Part shown: positions 23,581-34,678 of the stretch, piece by piece | How positions within the stretch are numbered: the first letter of the stretch is position 1 | Layout of the letters: every line of letters starts with the position of its first letter | Assembly: GCF_018320785.1 (NCBI RefSeq) | Contig: NC_054877.1 | Span: 39,826,151-39,890,150 of the forward strand | Source: Cheilinus undulatus | Taxonomy: Eukaryota; Chordata; Actinopteri; Labriformes; Labridae | Length of the DNA: 64,000 nucleotides | Direction: 5' to 3' | Program-made: the position numbers and the translations under genes | Notes under the pieces: model-generated | The model's database searches: none | What the model was told of the DNA's origin: nothing | Seen by the model: the letters and a program-made list of their open reading frames with translations, nothing else

Positions 23581-23689
23581 GTCCAGGGTACCTTTATGTA
23601 GTGATTGCATACAGTGTTGATTTAATGAACTGAAATGTGCTGTTCTGAAACTGACATCTCAATGTTTTCAATATAAGGGTGGTTGAACT

Positions 23690-23935
23690 TCCTGGGTCCC
23701 AGGTGGGTTGTACTACGGCTATCTCCCACCACCAAAATTATGCCCATTAGGTTAACTGGTGACTCAAAAATTGGCCGTGAATGAGAGCGTGCCTATATGT
23801 CAGCGTGGGTATTGACTGGCAACTGGTCCAGGTTGTTTGGCGCCTCTAGTCCAATAACAGCTGGGATAGGCTCCAGCCCCTCTGACCCCAAACGGGATAA
23901 GTGGTGAAGATGATGAATAGATCTCTAATGACCCG
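23690..23935 (+). repeat. SINE/LINE 3'-domain repeat, diverged copy
   Basis: Contains 'ccaccaccaaaattatgccc', 'ttaactggtgactcaaaaat', 'gtattgactggcaactggtc' and 'agctgggataggctccagcc', ending near 'aaacgggataagtggtgaag'. These phrases match, in the same order, the better-preserved copy at 24,280-24,580. Confidence 0.7.
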
Positions 23936-24279
23936 ATCTACATTTAAAAAAACTGTTTGACTGTGATAAATATAGGAACAAATGTATTTGATTTTACTCA
24001 AACATATTTTTAACACTTTCTCATAACAAATAAATGTTTTGATGATCAAATCAAGAATTAATTCAAAGGAAAAACAAAACATGTGAGATTGGGTTTTATA
24101 AAGGTTTGGTCAGTAGGGGCTAAAACACTGTACTTCTGCACTTTCACCTCTTTCTCTGAACTCAAAGCTAAAGCCTTGGGTCTTTGACTCAGCATGGATT
24201 TGAAACACCTAGCTGTTTAACGGGTTAAATCAGCTGATTGATTGATTTAGATAAACAGGGCTAAAGCAAATGAAAATGG

Positions 24280-24580
24280 TTCACTTCCCAGTCAGGGCCT
24301 GTCTGTGTGGAGTTTGCGTGCTGCATGAGTTTGCATGCTTGGGTTCTCTCCAGGTACTGCCACCACCAAAAACATGCTGGTTGGGTTAATTGGTGACTTT
24401 TAATAGGTTGCAGGTGTGAGTGTGAAAGTGAGTGTGCCTGGTTGTTTGGCTCTTTATGTCAGCCCTGTGATTGACTGGCGACTAGTCCAGGGTGTACCCC
24501 TCGTCTCGCCCAGTGAAAGCTGGGATAGGCTCCAGCCCCCCCGCGACCCACGACAGGCAGTATAGAATATGGATGGATGA
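24280..24580 (+). repeat. SINE/LINE 3'-domain repeat
   Basis: Ordered phrases 'ctgtgtggagtttgcgtgct', 'ccaccaccaaaaacatgctg', 'gtgattgactggcgactagt', 'agctgggataggctccagcc' and a tail of 'atatggatggatga' are the hallmark of a very common fish repeat mobilised by LINEs. The frame at 24,492-24,701 runs out of this repeat and is not a gene. Confidence 0.75.
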
Positions 24581-25080
24581 ATGCATGATTACATGGGTAA
24601 AAATCTTAATTTTCACATCTTACAGTCTGAAAACAAGTAAAATGTGCTGTTTTCTCTCCTGCTGTGGATATTTCCTTGTTTCTGTGCAGCGGCTGCGTTG
24701 AGCTGAGTGTTTTATTGACTCTCGCTAAAAGGACAACAGCAAACATGGATCAATATTATTCTCACAGGACTGTTGTTAAAAGAAAATGCTGCAATACGAT
24801 CCTTAAAAGTCAACTAACCTAGTAACTCTTTGTTGATGTTCATTTTTTTGATGTTCCTATCACTTTCTCTTTTATGTGACTCGTAATAATGTTAAGTATA
24901 CACAGTATCTGTGCAGAAATATGTGATCCTGTCTTAGGGCATGCTCACACTTGCCCTGTACCATGCTGCAGCATAATTGACAATTGAATTAGTAGACAAG
25001 AGTACTTGTTTAGTCCTTGGATCCAGTGAGTAGTGATTTTTTCTCATTGCTGTCTGAGCTGAGGGGAGACAGACATTGTG
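24581..25080. other. No gene seen
   Basis: Unique-looking AT-rich spacer between two repeats; no exon or regulatory signature recognised. Confidence 0.5.
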
Positions 25081-26573
25081 CAACCCAAAGCCATAAAAGT
25101 TTGGACACTGCGTAAAATGTAGAAGAAAACAGAATGCACTGATTTAAAAATCAAATGACCCCATATTTATTCACACAACACATCAGATGTTGAAACTGAG
25201 ACATTTCACAATTTCAGGAAAAATATTAGCCTATTTTGAATTTGATGGCAGCAACACATCTTAAAAAAGTTGGGACAGAGCCATGATTACCATTTCGTAA
25301 AACCTCCTCTTCTTATAACAACAGCCTGTAAATGTCTGGTAGTTAGGAGACCAGCTGCTGGAGTTTGGGAGAGGAATGTTGTCCCTTTCTTGTCTGGTTA
25401 CTTCTTTGATGAATTTCTCATTTTATGATGCTCCATATGTTTTCTTAAATGTATGGGCAGGACTGCTGGCAGGCCAGTTCAGCACCCAGACTCCTCTATT
25501 GTGAAGCCATGCTGTTGTGATGGATGCATTATGTTGTTAAGCATTGTCTGGCTGAAATATGCAAGGCCTTCTTCTGAAAGACACATTTTCTGAATGGGAT
25601 CATATAATGATCTACAACCTCTATATACTTTCAGCATTGATAGTGACTTTCCAGATGTGTGAGCTGCCCACACCATAGGCATTAATGCAACCCCATAGAG
25701 ATGCAGGCTTTTAAACTTAGGGCTGATAGCGAGCTGGATGATCCCTCTCCTCTTAAATCCAAAGGGCATGGTGTCAGTGGTTTCTGAACCGTTTCGGGAA
25801 TTTGTATTCATCTGACCACAGAACAGTTTTCCATTTTGCCTCCGTCCATTTCAAATTAGCTTTGGCCCAGAGAAGATGGCTTCCTCTTTGTATGATACAG
25901 CTTTTACTTGCATTTGTGGATGGTACAGTGAACTGTATTGACAGACCATGATTTCTGGAAGTGTCCTGAGCCCAGCAGTGCACCAGTAGAGAATCATGCC
26001 TGTTTTTACTGCAGTGTCGCCTGAGGGCCCAAAAACCATGAGCCTCTAATACTGTCCTCGGGCCTTGTCCCTTGAGAGATTTTTTCTCCAGATTCTCTGA
26101 ATCTTTTGAGGATATGATGGGCCGCAGAGGGCGGGACATTCAATGTCTTCCCAATTTTACACTGAGGAATTTTCTTATGAAACTGTTCCACAATTCTAAG
26201 ACAAAAATTGTCGTAGTGTGGTAAACATCTACCCATCTTTACTTCTGAGTGACTCTACCTCTCTTAAATGCTCCTTTTATATCCAGTCATGCCACTGACT
26301 TGTTTCCAATTAACCTAATTAGTTATAAATTGCTCATTAGTACCACTTACTTTTCCAGCCTTTTGTTGCCTGTCCCTACTTTTTTGAGACCTGTTGCTGC
26401 CATCAAATTCAAAATGAGCTGTTGCTTTTTCATGAAATGGTAAACTGTATTAGTTTAAACATCTGATATGTTGTTTGTGTTCTATTGTGAATAAAATATG
26501 GGTTTATGAGATTTGAAATCGTTGCATTCTGTTACATTTTACACAGCGCCCCAGCTTTTTTGGAATTGGGTTG
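25081..26573 (-). mobile_element. Tc1-like transposon, near full length
   Basis: The element is about 1.49 kb. The left end reads CAACCCAAAGCC and the right end AATTGGGTTG followed by TA at 26,574-26,575; the left TA has decayed to TG. Long inverted arms are visible: 'tattagcctattttgaattt' plus 'gatggcagcaac' at 25,226-25,254 against 'ccatcaaattcaaaatgagc' at the right (about 26,398-26,417), and 'catcagatgttgaaactga' against 'aacatctgatatgtt'. Fragments of the same family occur at 14,667-14,940 and 16,900-17,055. Confidence 0.85.
25290..26236 (-). pseudogene. Decayed transposase of the 25-26 kb Tc1-like element
   Basis: From the ATG at 26,236 the frame reads MGRCLPHYDNFCLRIVEQFH, then KTLNVPPSAAHHILKRFRES (helix-turn-helix). 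A second frame continues LRRHCSKNRHDSLLVH and then AKWKTVLWSDEYKF (first catalytic Asp block). A third frame holds the 'AYFSQTMLNNIMHPSQQHG' segment, corresponding to the QQDNA.PH block, in which the second catalytic Asp is lost by frame change. At least two frameshifts break the gene. Confidence 0.8.
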
Positions 26574-26575
26574 TA

Positions 26576-28490
26576 ATTTCAGAAGCAACAGAGCAGTTAG
26601 TCAGAAACGGTAGCTCCAAATGTTTTGGCTTTACTTTAGGGGAACTGCCATTTCAGCCATCTTTTTAAATATACTCATCTTTTCTTATCTGCATACAGTT
26701 TCCCTCTCTCTTCTTGCCATCTGAAACAATGCAGAGTTTTTAACATTTCCTCCCTAGCTTCAGTATTGAAACCAAGAGGCTAAGACATTACTTCTTTGAT
26801 CAGTCATGATGCCATTATATTCAATGGTCCAACTGTTATAATATCTTTGGTTGTAACACTGTCCAACCATATGTGATCACAAACTCTTTTATCTCCTACA
26901 GCATCCATAAACATCTTTAGCTTTCATTCTGTCTGCATACTCTGATGCTCTGCTCTGATCCTTTCTGCTTCACCTCTGCAGCCTCCTTCTGCATTTGCAT
27001 TTAGATTTGTGTGATTCTCGGATGTTTCTCTCTGTGGGTTTCATTTTCATTCAAATGACTTTTGTATGCGAGGCTGTGCCGGAGGCTTTGTGAGCTCAGA
27101 GACGGACTGTTTTAGGCCCTCTTTTTAAATATATGTCAGAAGCATTTCAGGGGCCTCGCATTGCCACCAAACTCAACACGACTTCTGCAATGAACGCTTT
27201 AAACCAGGATACAAATGTTTGGACTGAAATTCATGTGAAGTGAAGGGTGTCTTCTCTCTCCAATTGTGCTTGTTATGAGACATCTAAGACCTCAAATATG
27301 TTTGAAAGAACAGCAAAACCCTTTAGGCATCATGTCCAATCAATAGCCTTTTCAGATTTTTGGTGTGCGGCATTAACAGATTAGTAGAGCCATGAAATAG
27401 AAAACTGAAGTGTTCATCTGCACTGTTATCCTCGCTCTGCTCTTTAAAATCATCTTCTGTGTTACTTCCAATCACTCTGACTCACTTTCTATTTTTTTTT
27501 TTCTGTCTTGAGGCACCATTGCAGCAGAAATGATACAAAACAAAGCCCTGTAACAGCAGATATCCTGACAAAGCAGAGTGTGTAGCCTCTGGAGGAGAGC
27601 AGCACATGCAGTCAGCCAGCCTGTCTCCATGCAGCCAGCTGTTTCACCCTCACTCTCTATCTGTACGAGGGCTCATTTAGGAACTGGCTGCTGTTTTATT
27701 CGCTTTTTCTCAAGCAGAGTCATTGCTGTGAAGGTCAATGAAGTTCTACATTCCCAGGAAACGCCCCAAAATAGAAAAGAGTCAAACCCTGCAGAGCATC
27801 TGCAGAAACGCTGGTTCAATAGCTGTGGTTGGCAAAGAGATAGGTTTATTTTTGTGATGTACAGCACAGGAATTATGGGATTAAGCTGAGAACAGTTTGT
27901 TTTAGCACACTTTTTCTGAAAGGTGGAGAAAGTGGTGGTGGTGGGGGTGTCTGATTTTTGAGCACATATTGGCTCAAATTTTTGTTAGAAAAGCCTGAAA
28001 AAGTGATTTTGCATAATATGTCCCCTTTAAGCAGTTATGTCTTTATTATATTGTTAAAATATGAGTAAAGTGACATTTCAAACAGCCTCTCAGAAGGCTT
28101 TGACAGTGTTACACTTGGTTTTGCATGTGTAAATTACCTCAGGTACTTGTGATATTAAAAGAAAGCTTAAGAGAGTAGTAACACTATAAAATCCACAGTT
28201 CCACAAAAGCTACATCCCCTCTCTAAACTCTTGAGATATTTTCATGCTTGGGAACTTTCAGAGGTCCCAAATGGTATAACATTTACAAAAATTGTAAGTA
28301 AAAATTAGAGGAAAGGTTAAAATACAATTTCATGCATTAGAACTGAATCTCTTTTTTCTTCTTGGTTCATTTTGGAGCTTTTAACCCCATTCAATCTATC
28401 ATGTAAACCCTCTGGGAGCCTTAGCAGTCTGATGCAGGCTGCCTACAGTATGGCGGATAGTGAGGATTCTTGAGGAGCAAATCTTCAATA
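26576..28490. other. No gene seen
   Basis: Spacer. The plus-strand frame at 27,578-27,889 (103 aa) is Cys/His/Ser-rich with no recognisable fold and overlaps a minus-strand frame. At 27,950-28,030 'tttttgagcacatattggct' leading to 'ataatatgtcccctttaa' looks like a terminus of a fish non-autonomous repeat, but the partner end was not found. Confidence 0.45.
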
Positions 28491-28499
28491 ACTGTTTCG

Positions 28500-29155
28500 C
28501 CAGCAAATGATATGGTTACATTATGGCAAAATGGCACAATGTCATTTAGCAGACGTTTTTGTCCAAAGAGAATAAGTATAACACAAACAAAGATCTACAG
28601 GAGGAAACAAGTGCCAAAAAATGCCATGCAGTGTTAGAGGCAATGCACATGCTGTACAGAAGGAGTGTTTTTCCATTGTCTCACCAACATATATTGCACC
28701 AAAGTACCAAGTGCTGGGTTGTTCACAAAGAGCTGGGATCTAAACTTTCAGAAGTAGAGTGGGACAGTGTGAGCCAACTGCATTTGGGAAACTCATTCTA
28801 CCACTGGGGACACCAGGAGAGGAGTCTAGCTGAGTGCATAGTGTTCCTGGAAATCTGGGTCTTTATATGCCACTCATTTTCGCATATTTGTGTTTCTACC
28901 ATGAAACTTTGCAAACTATGCTTAATGGACATCATGTTGCAGGTTAAACCAAAACAGCAGTGTATCTCAGCAGCTAAACCTTTTTTTTCTCTCAGCCTTG
29001 TAAAGTCAAAATATATTTATTCAGCAGCAGAGTATGTACTTCTTATATGTTTGCATATGAATTGGACTTCTTACAGGTCCATTATTTTGAACATCAGCCT
29101 CTTTACATTAATCATCATGGAGCTAAATAGCACCATTTTGCTGTAGTTCATCATC
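28500..29155 (+). repeat. Dispersed repeat with a fortuitous 195-codon frame
   Basis: The left side contains 'atgtcatttagcagacgttt' plus 'ttgtccaaagagaataagta', a phrase I recognise as common in fish repetitive DNA. The following 28,559-29,146 frame is the longest in the window, but its start is not an ATG, its product has no domain I recognise, and its composition shifts to AT-rich hydrophobic residues at the end. I read it as repeat-derived chance coding. The right side is cut by the Tc1-like copy beginning about 29,158. Confidence 0.4.
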
Positions 29156-29157
29156 AA

Positions 29158-30424
29158 AGTGAAAACAGATTTCTACAAAGTAAGGCCAATCCCATAAAAA
29201 TATGTAATGTAAAATAAGTGGTTGCATAACTATGCACCACATTCAAGTCACTATTTAGTAGATGTACTTTTGGCTGTAATCACAGCACTGAGTCTGTGTG
29301 GATAGATCATCAGGCTTGCACATCTGGACACTGCAATTTTACTGCATTCTTCTTTGCAAAACTGCTCAAGCTCTGTCATTGCATGGAGATTGGGCGTGAA
29401 CAGCCCTTTTCAAGTCCAGCAACAAATACCCCATTGGATTGAGATCTGGAACACTTACCTTGCTGTCTTTAAACCATTTCTGTGTCGCTCTCACTGTATA
29501 CTTCAGGTTATCATCTTGGTGGAAGATAAATCTTCTCCCAAGCTGTAGTTCTCTTGCAGACTGAAGAAGATTGTCCTCCAGGATTTCCCTCTATTTTGGT
29601 GCATTCATTTTACCCTCAACCTTTACAAGCCTTCCTGCTGCTGAGAAGCATCCCTACAGCATGATGCTGCCACCACCATACTCCACAGCGGGGATGGTGT
29701 ATTTGTGGTAATGTGCAGTGTCCGGTGTCTGCTGAACATAGTGTCAAAAAGCACCATTTTGGTCTCATCAGACTGAAGAACTTTCTTCCATTTGACCACA
29801 GAGTCTCCCACATGCCTTTTGGTGAGCCTTAGTCAAGATTCAATATGAGTTTTCCTCAACAGTTGCTCTCTCTTTGCCACTCTCCCATAAAGTTTTGACT
29901 GGTGAAGAACCCGGGCAACGGTTGTTGAATCCTATTTCAGCTGCTGAGGCTTGTAACTACTTCAGAGAAGAAGGGGATGTTCAGTGCCTTAAATTTTTTT
30001 ATATTCATCTCCTGACTTATACTTTTCAAAAACCTTTTTCTGAGTTGCTTAGAGGGGTTTTTTTTGTCTTCATGGAGTAACGGTAGCCAGAAATACAGAT
30101 AAACTGGTGATTAGACTTTCCAGACACAGGTGTTTTTATTCTACAATCACTTGAGACACATTGACTGCACTCAGGTGATCCACATTTCACTAATTGGCTG
30201 GTCCTCTGTTGAATTAGGGCAGTCATATTTAAAGGGCATATATTTATGCAGTCCCCCTTTTGTCTTACATATTTTTGTTTGATTGACATGATTTGTAGAA
30301 ATCTGTTTTCCCTTATTAAGGAGGTTTGTTTATCTTCAGAAAATTCAAATTATATTGACCATGATTGATTTAGAACATTCATAAAAGGTTAAAATATCCA
30401 AGAGGGTGAATATTTTATAGGCAC
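29158..30424 (-). mobile_element. Tc1-like transposon, third family, left end truncated
   Basis: The inner part of the left inverted arm ('gaaaacagatttctacaaag' at 29,160 onward) is the reverse complement of 'atttgtagaaatctgttttc' at about 30,291-30,310. The outer portion of the arm, present on the right up to 'gggtgaatattttataggca', is missing on the left. The interior contains an inactive transposase. A second, shorter copy lies at 35,930-36,877 in the same orientation. Confidence 0.75.
29330..30073 (-). pseudogene. Decayed transposase of the third Tc1-like family (copy 1)
   Basis: The minus-strand start at 30,073 gives MKTKKTPLSNSEKGF and then breaks, where the related copy at 36,491 continues IREKVIDKYE. 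Further on, frames contain 'GDSVVKWKKVLQSDETKM' (equivalent to the KVLWSDETK catalytic block; W lost), then text equivalent to the GGSIMLWGCF block. Catalytic blocks are split over different frames, so no working protein can be made. Confidence 0.7.
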
Positions 30425-30544
30425 TCTTCTGCACTACATAATAAGTTATCTCACATAATTTTTTGTACAAAGAGTAGGTCTACTTATTGTTTTTTAAACT
30501 AAAAAAAAAAACGTCTTGAACAAGCAATCCAACCAGAACTTAGC

Positions 30545-30790
30545 TGCAGTGACCTTTGATCTACAATTCAACTCAACTCACCCTCACATCCAAGCGTAGG
30601 TTTATGCCAAATTGAACAAAAAAACCTCAGTGTAGTTGTGAAACATATTCTGCGCGCAGCACCTTTGACCTCTAAAATCTATTTAGTTTCCCTTTGAGTC
30701 AAAAGACAGAAAATATGTTCAAATTTGATGAAAATATCTCAATGCATTCTTGTGATATGTTTACTATAAACAGATGAACATGAAGTCTGT
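30545..30790 (-). repeat. AGGTCA-type repeat, second locus
   Basis: The + strand shows 'cagtgacctttgatctac', 'gtttatgccaaattgaac' and 'cacctttgacctctaaaatc', then 'caaatttgatgaaaatatct'. These are reverse complements of the phrase types in the 2,030-2,505 block ('ttggaggttaaaggtcact'). About two diverged units are present. Confidence 0.5.
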
Positions 30791-32290
30791 TGGTTATTGA
30801 CAGTGCAGAGGCAGAAAAAGAGCCCCATTTTCAGGCTTAAAAAGTTCCTAATAAGGTCTCAGATTCATAACAGATTTTATCTTCTGAACAATGAAAATAA
30901 GTTTTTAGTGTCTGATTCCCATAGGAGGTGAACTTTAGAGGAAGCTGCTCCTGAAGGTGATAATTAACATTTTGAAACTTGGCTGGGTTTGAAGCATGGC
31001 TTGTGCCACCTAATGTGAGTCATATCTTTAAACACCAGGCCTCCTTACTTTTAGGGAGCCTGCACTCTAAAATACACCACATTAAGTTGAATTCTGCCTT
31101 TAAAAATGTCTCCACTTTAACCAGTTATAGCAGTAAAATAGAGCTTATTATTGCATTCAGTATAAAATGTGACTCATGATGAAATTTATCAGCCATCTGA
31201 GCATTTTCTCTTCAGAGCAAACAGCTTTATGGTTAATCGAAATATTTCAATCATACCACTGTAAGGTAATGCTTCTTTTAAATTGTTGTATGGGTGCATT
31301 TATTCAGCAGAACTTTCTTTCCGGGCATCATTTGTCAGTGTATGACCCTTAGATTTACTTTGTGATTTCTTGTAGGGGGTCTGACCAGTCTGACTCATGC
31401 TGTCAGACTGAGCTCTGTGGGCCTGGTGAGAAAGATTTTAGGCAGCTTATCATTAGTGCAGGTCTCCACAACAAAAGATGAAATTAAATTCCACGGATTT
31501 TCTCTTATTTATGTTAAAATGTGCTGCAAAAATATCTGTCTAAAGATAGCAGAAGGTACTATCCCTTGGTTGGATATGTGAGATTTGTGGATTGCATCTT
31601 TTGATTATGAAGTGGGTGCCTTCCTTCCCCAGCATCTGACTCACCCCCGTGGTACTCATGGAGTCATTCCCTTGTTGGCTCTTCAGCTGAGGCTCAGGTG
31701 GCTTTGTACTCAGTTGAGGCCCAAGTAGTGCCATTTTCCTTCCTCCAAAGCCATCAACTGCATTTTTTAGCAGCTCTTGACAGGTCCTAACAGCTTGATG
31801 ATGGGCCCTACCTCATGTACCCATCTCTCAGAGTGGTTTTGATGTATGTGGTAGTGGTGTAAACTATCTGCAGCCTCTACCAGCTGTGTGGTTGTGCATC
31901 AGATGCATGCTCTGTTTAAAATGATACAGATAATTTAATGTGAAAAAATCAATGAAAGGAAGACATGAAAATAGATAGATTTTACACTCTAACCCTCATT
32001 AAACCAACAATCTTTTTACGAATCAGTTTTCATTTGTACAGCATTCATTTATAAGAAACATGATCCAGGGGAGAATAAATTCAAAGAAAATGTCTACACT
32101 TCACGTCTTTAAGCATAAGAAGTCTGATATGAGATTCATAGTTATAAATGTTCCATATTATGATGCATTATGTATGTTTTGTAGTTCCTGATTTCCATAT
32201 GCAAGAATTTCAGAGTGCTGCTGTCACGGATGATAATTCCACTTCAAACTCCACTGAATTTGAAGCATGGGTTTGCCAACTATGCGTCAG
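30791..32290. other. No gene seen
   Basis: AT-rich spacer with short frames (30,979-31,179; 31,540-31,734) lacking recognisable domains. Confidence 0.5.
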
Positions 32291-33177
32291 TACTGTGCAA
32301 AAGTCTTGGGGTACCACATATTATGTTGGGTTTTTGAAGTTCTAATGGCTATCCATGTTTTCTACTCTGTCTCTTTCTTAAAAGATTACCTGAAAATAGA
32401 GGAAAATTTAAAAGTAAGACAAAAGAATCAGAAGAACATGGCTGTTACAGCCAAAAGTCAGTATTTAGTGTGACCTCCCTTTCCACTAAACAAATCTTTA
32501 ACCTTTTTGTTTTTGGGAGACTGCTTTAATTCATCTTAAGTAAGCCTCTGTTATATTATTATATTATATATGACAGGCTTGACTGACCACTTCCAGAGTT
32601 CTTCTTTTTTGATACAGATTGTCTTTTATTTATTTTCTTGTGCTCCCGTTCTGTTTTTATCACACTGGTTCCCAAACTTTTCTGTCCCTCTCAGCAGATC
32701 AAAATATTTCCAAGCCCTCATCCACCCGTCACCACGCACATCACCTCAATAACTTACACAGATATACATGAACCATCAGTCAAACTCTTCTAAAAACATG
32801 CAGTTTTTCCAAAGAGAGTAATTAAAAGTAGAATTGAAATGGAAACTTGCAAATGTTTAAAGTGCACAAAACAACCAAAGCTGTCTCTTTGAAGACAAAC
32901 TCTCTAAAAATATTTTTGTAAATAAAAATCCAATTCAATATTTGTCTTCCCTGTCCTGCAATAAATATGATTATCAGCTTGTTTGTGAGGCAGATCTTTT
33001 TAAAACTGATGAACCGCTGTGAGACAGCCACCACTTAGTTATTTTTAATATTCAGCTTTGATTTGTTTTCTATCTTGACTCTGGCAACTGCAGAAAAATA
33101 TAAATCACACAGGATGTGAAAAAAGAAAGGATCTCTGGCTCCCTTTATTATCCACTCTAGTACAGGTAAAGTTAGAT

Positions 33178-33352
33178 TATTATTATTTTTATTATTATTA
33201 TTTTTATTTTTATTATTATTATTATTATTATTATTTTATTTCTTATCAGTAATGATAATATTATTATTAATAATACAATAGTAATAATGATAAAAAATAG
33301 ATAATGATAATAACAATAATAATAACAATCATAATAATAATCATGATAATAA
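33178..33352. repeat. (TTA)n/(TAA)n microsatellite
   Basis: An ATT-rich trinucleotide run (33,178-33,240) is followed by an AAT/ATA-rich run (33,250-33,352). The two halves are roughly complementary, so they could form a hairpin. The apparent peptide of I and M residues here is an artefact. Confidence 0.85.
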
Positions 33353-33478
33353 TGTTGATTTACGGGTATAATTGTGGGTTGGACTACTGGTGTTTCTCCC
33401 AGACACTTAACCCTAATGGTGGTTATCAGTTAGCAAACACTGCTTTATTTTTTGAAAAAAATCAAACATCAACTCAAT

Positions 33479-33570
33479 CAGCGGTTCTCAGCTCAGCCCA
33501 AAATTTGGGTCATAATTCTCCTTGAGGAGTTGATGGTGGGTCCCGTGACTCAACCAGTTGAGAACCACTG
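33479..33570. mobile_element. 92-bp hAT-like MITE with 8-bp target duplication
   Basis: Terminal inverted repeats CAGCGGTTCTCAGCT (left) and AGTTGAGAACCACTG (right) match at 12 of 15 positions. Flanking 8-mers are AACTCAAT (33,471-33,478) and AACTTAAT (33,571-33,578), identical at 7 of 8 positions, the duplication length expected for hAT transposases. The interior is about 60 bp and non-coding. Confidence 0.8.
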
Positions 33571-33819
33571 AACTTAATTTTACTGTAAGCTGTATGTCAT
33601 AAATTACATTTTCTTAAATGTGAAGTTGCTGGTACCTGGTACTCTGTTGTTAGTTGTACTAACAACCAGACAAAGTTACATTTGTGCCTTTAACAGCTGT
33701 AGTATTTTCACATGCTGTTTCCTGTTTGAATGCACCAATAGAGTTAATCTTCAAAATGAATACAGGTCATTAAATTTACCAACCTTGGATGGTGAGCATG
33801 TGAATCATGGACATGAATA

Positions 33820-34678
33820 AAGCTGTCAGCATCAGTGCATTAATCGTAATAAATCAACTGCTTTTTTGATTGTGATTAATTGCAAGTTTTATTGTCCCTT
33901 TCAGCTCACTTTGGTTAAGCCACTGCAGCGTCTCCCTGCAGCCACAGTGATGCCAAAAAAGTCCACCTCTGCTCCTTCATGTCTTACTTCACTTTAGAAA
34001 ATCCTCACAGACAGCTCAGTAGACAAGTCAGAAGTCGTCTAAACATTGTAATTTCCAAAATTTTGCTTTCTTTGTTACCTAATTTCCTTTTCCCTTTCCT
34101 TGTGGGACATAAACAATCTATTTCTGTCTATTCTATTTCTGATCTAGACGATCTATTTCTGTAAACACGGGATCATTTCAAGAAACATCTGCATAAGCAT
34201 GAAACCATTAAAACCGACAAAAAACGGCCTAGTAGATATGTTTGACATGTAAGTGGTGCTGTAACACTGCCTCAGAAATGCACCAGAAACAAAGAAGATT
34301 ATGGATGAAGCAGCCAAACTTTCTTCTGGCTGCCTTTCTGGTTGCACTCAGTAATGGATCCAATAACATGCTGTTCACCATGACTGCTTTTTGCTCACGG
34401 TGGTAGTAGAGGAGCAGAAGACACAAATACTGTCATGCAAGCTGCCATTATTTTTGTTGTCGTTGTCTGGGCTCGTGCATGCAGGTTAAGCGGGCTATGA
34501 AGCAATCATTTCAGGAAAGGTGCGCTTGCTTGTACACATGGAGACAAAACGGTTGCTATATACAGATTTGTTCACTGCAGTTTCTTTTAAAGGAAAAGTG
34601 GTGGACTTTCAAAATGTGACAAACAGGGAGATTCATCACATTTAACTACAGACATTCTGAGATTTGTTTGACAGCCCT
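33820..34678. mobile_element. Non-autonomous repeat with AGCTGTCA/TGACAGCC ends
   Basis: The left end 'aagctgtcagcatcagtgca' continues into 'ttaatcgtaataaatcaac', a phrase common in a fish hAT-like repeat. The right end 'gatttgtttgacagccct' is the inverted counterpart. The interior shows no open frame with a recognisable domain. No clear target duplication. Confidence 0.5.

Noticed and set aside
28559..29146. 195-codon plus-strand open frame, the longest in the window
   Set aside because: No ATG at its start, no recognisable domain, it follows a phrase typical of fish repeats, and its tail becomes AT-rich hydrophobic text; best read as chance coding in a repeat.
33304..33360. Hydrophobic I/M-rich peptide suggesting a membrane segment
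   Set aside because: Produced entirely by the ATA/ATT microsatellite.
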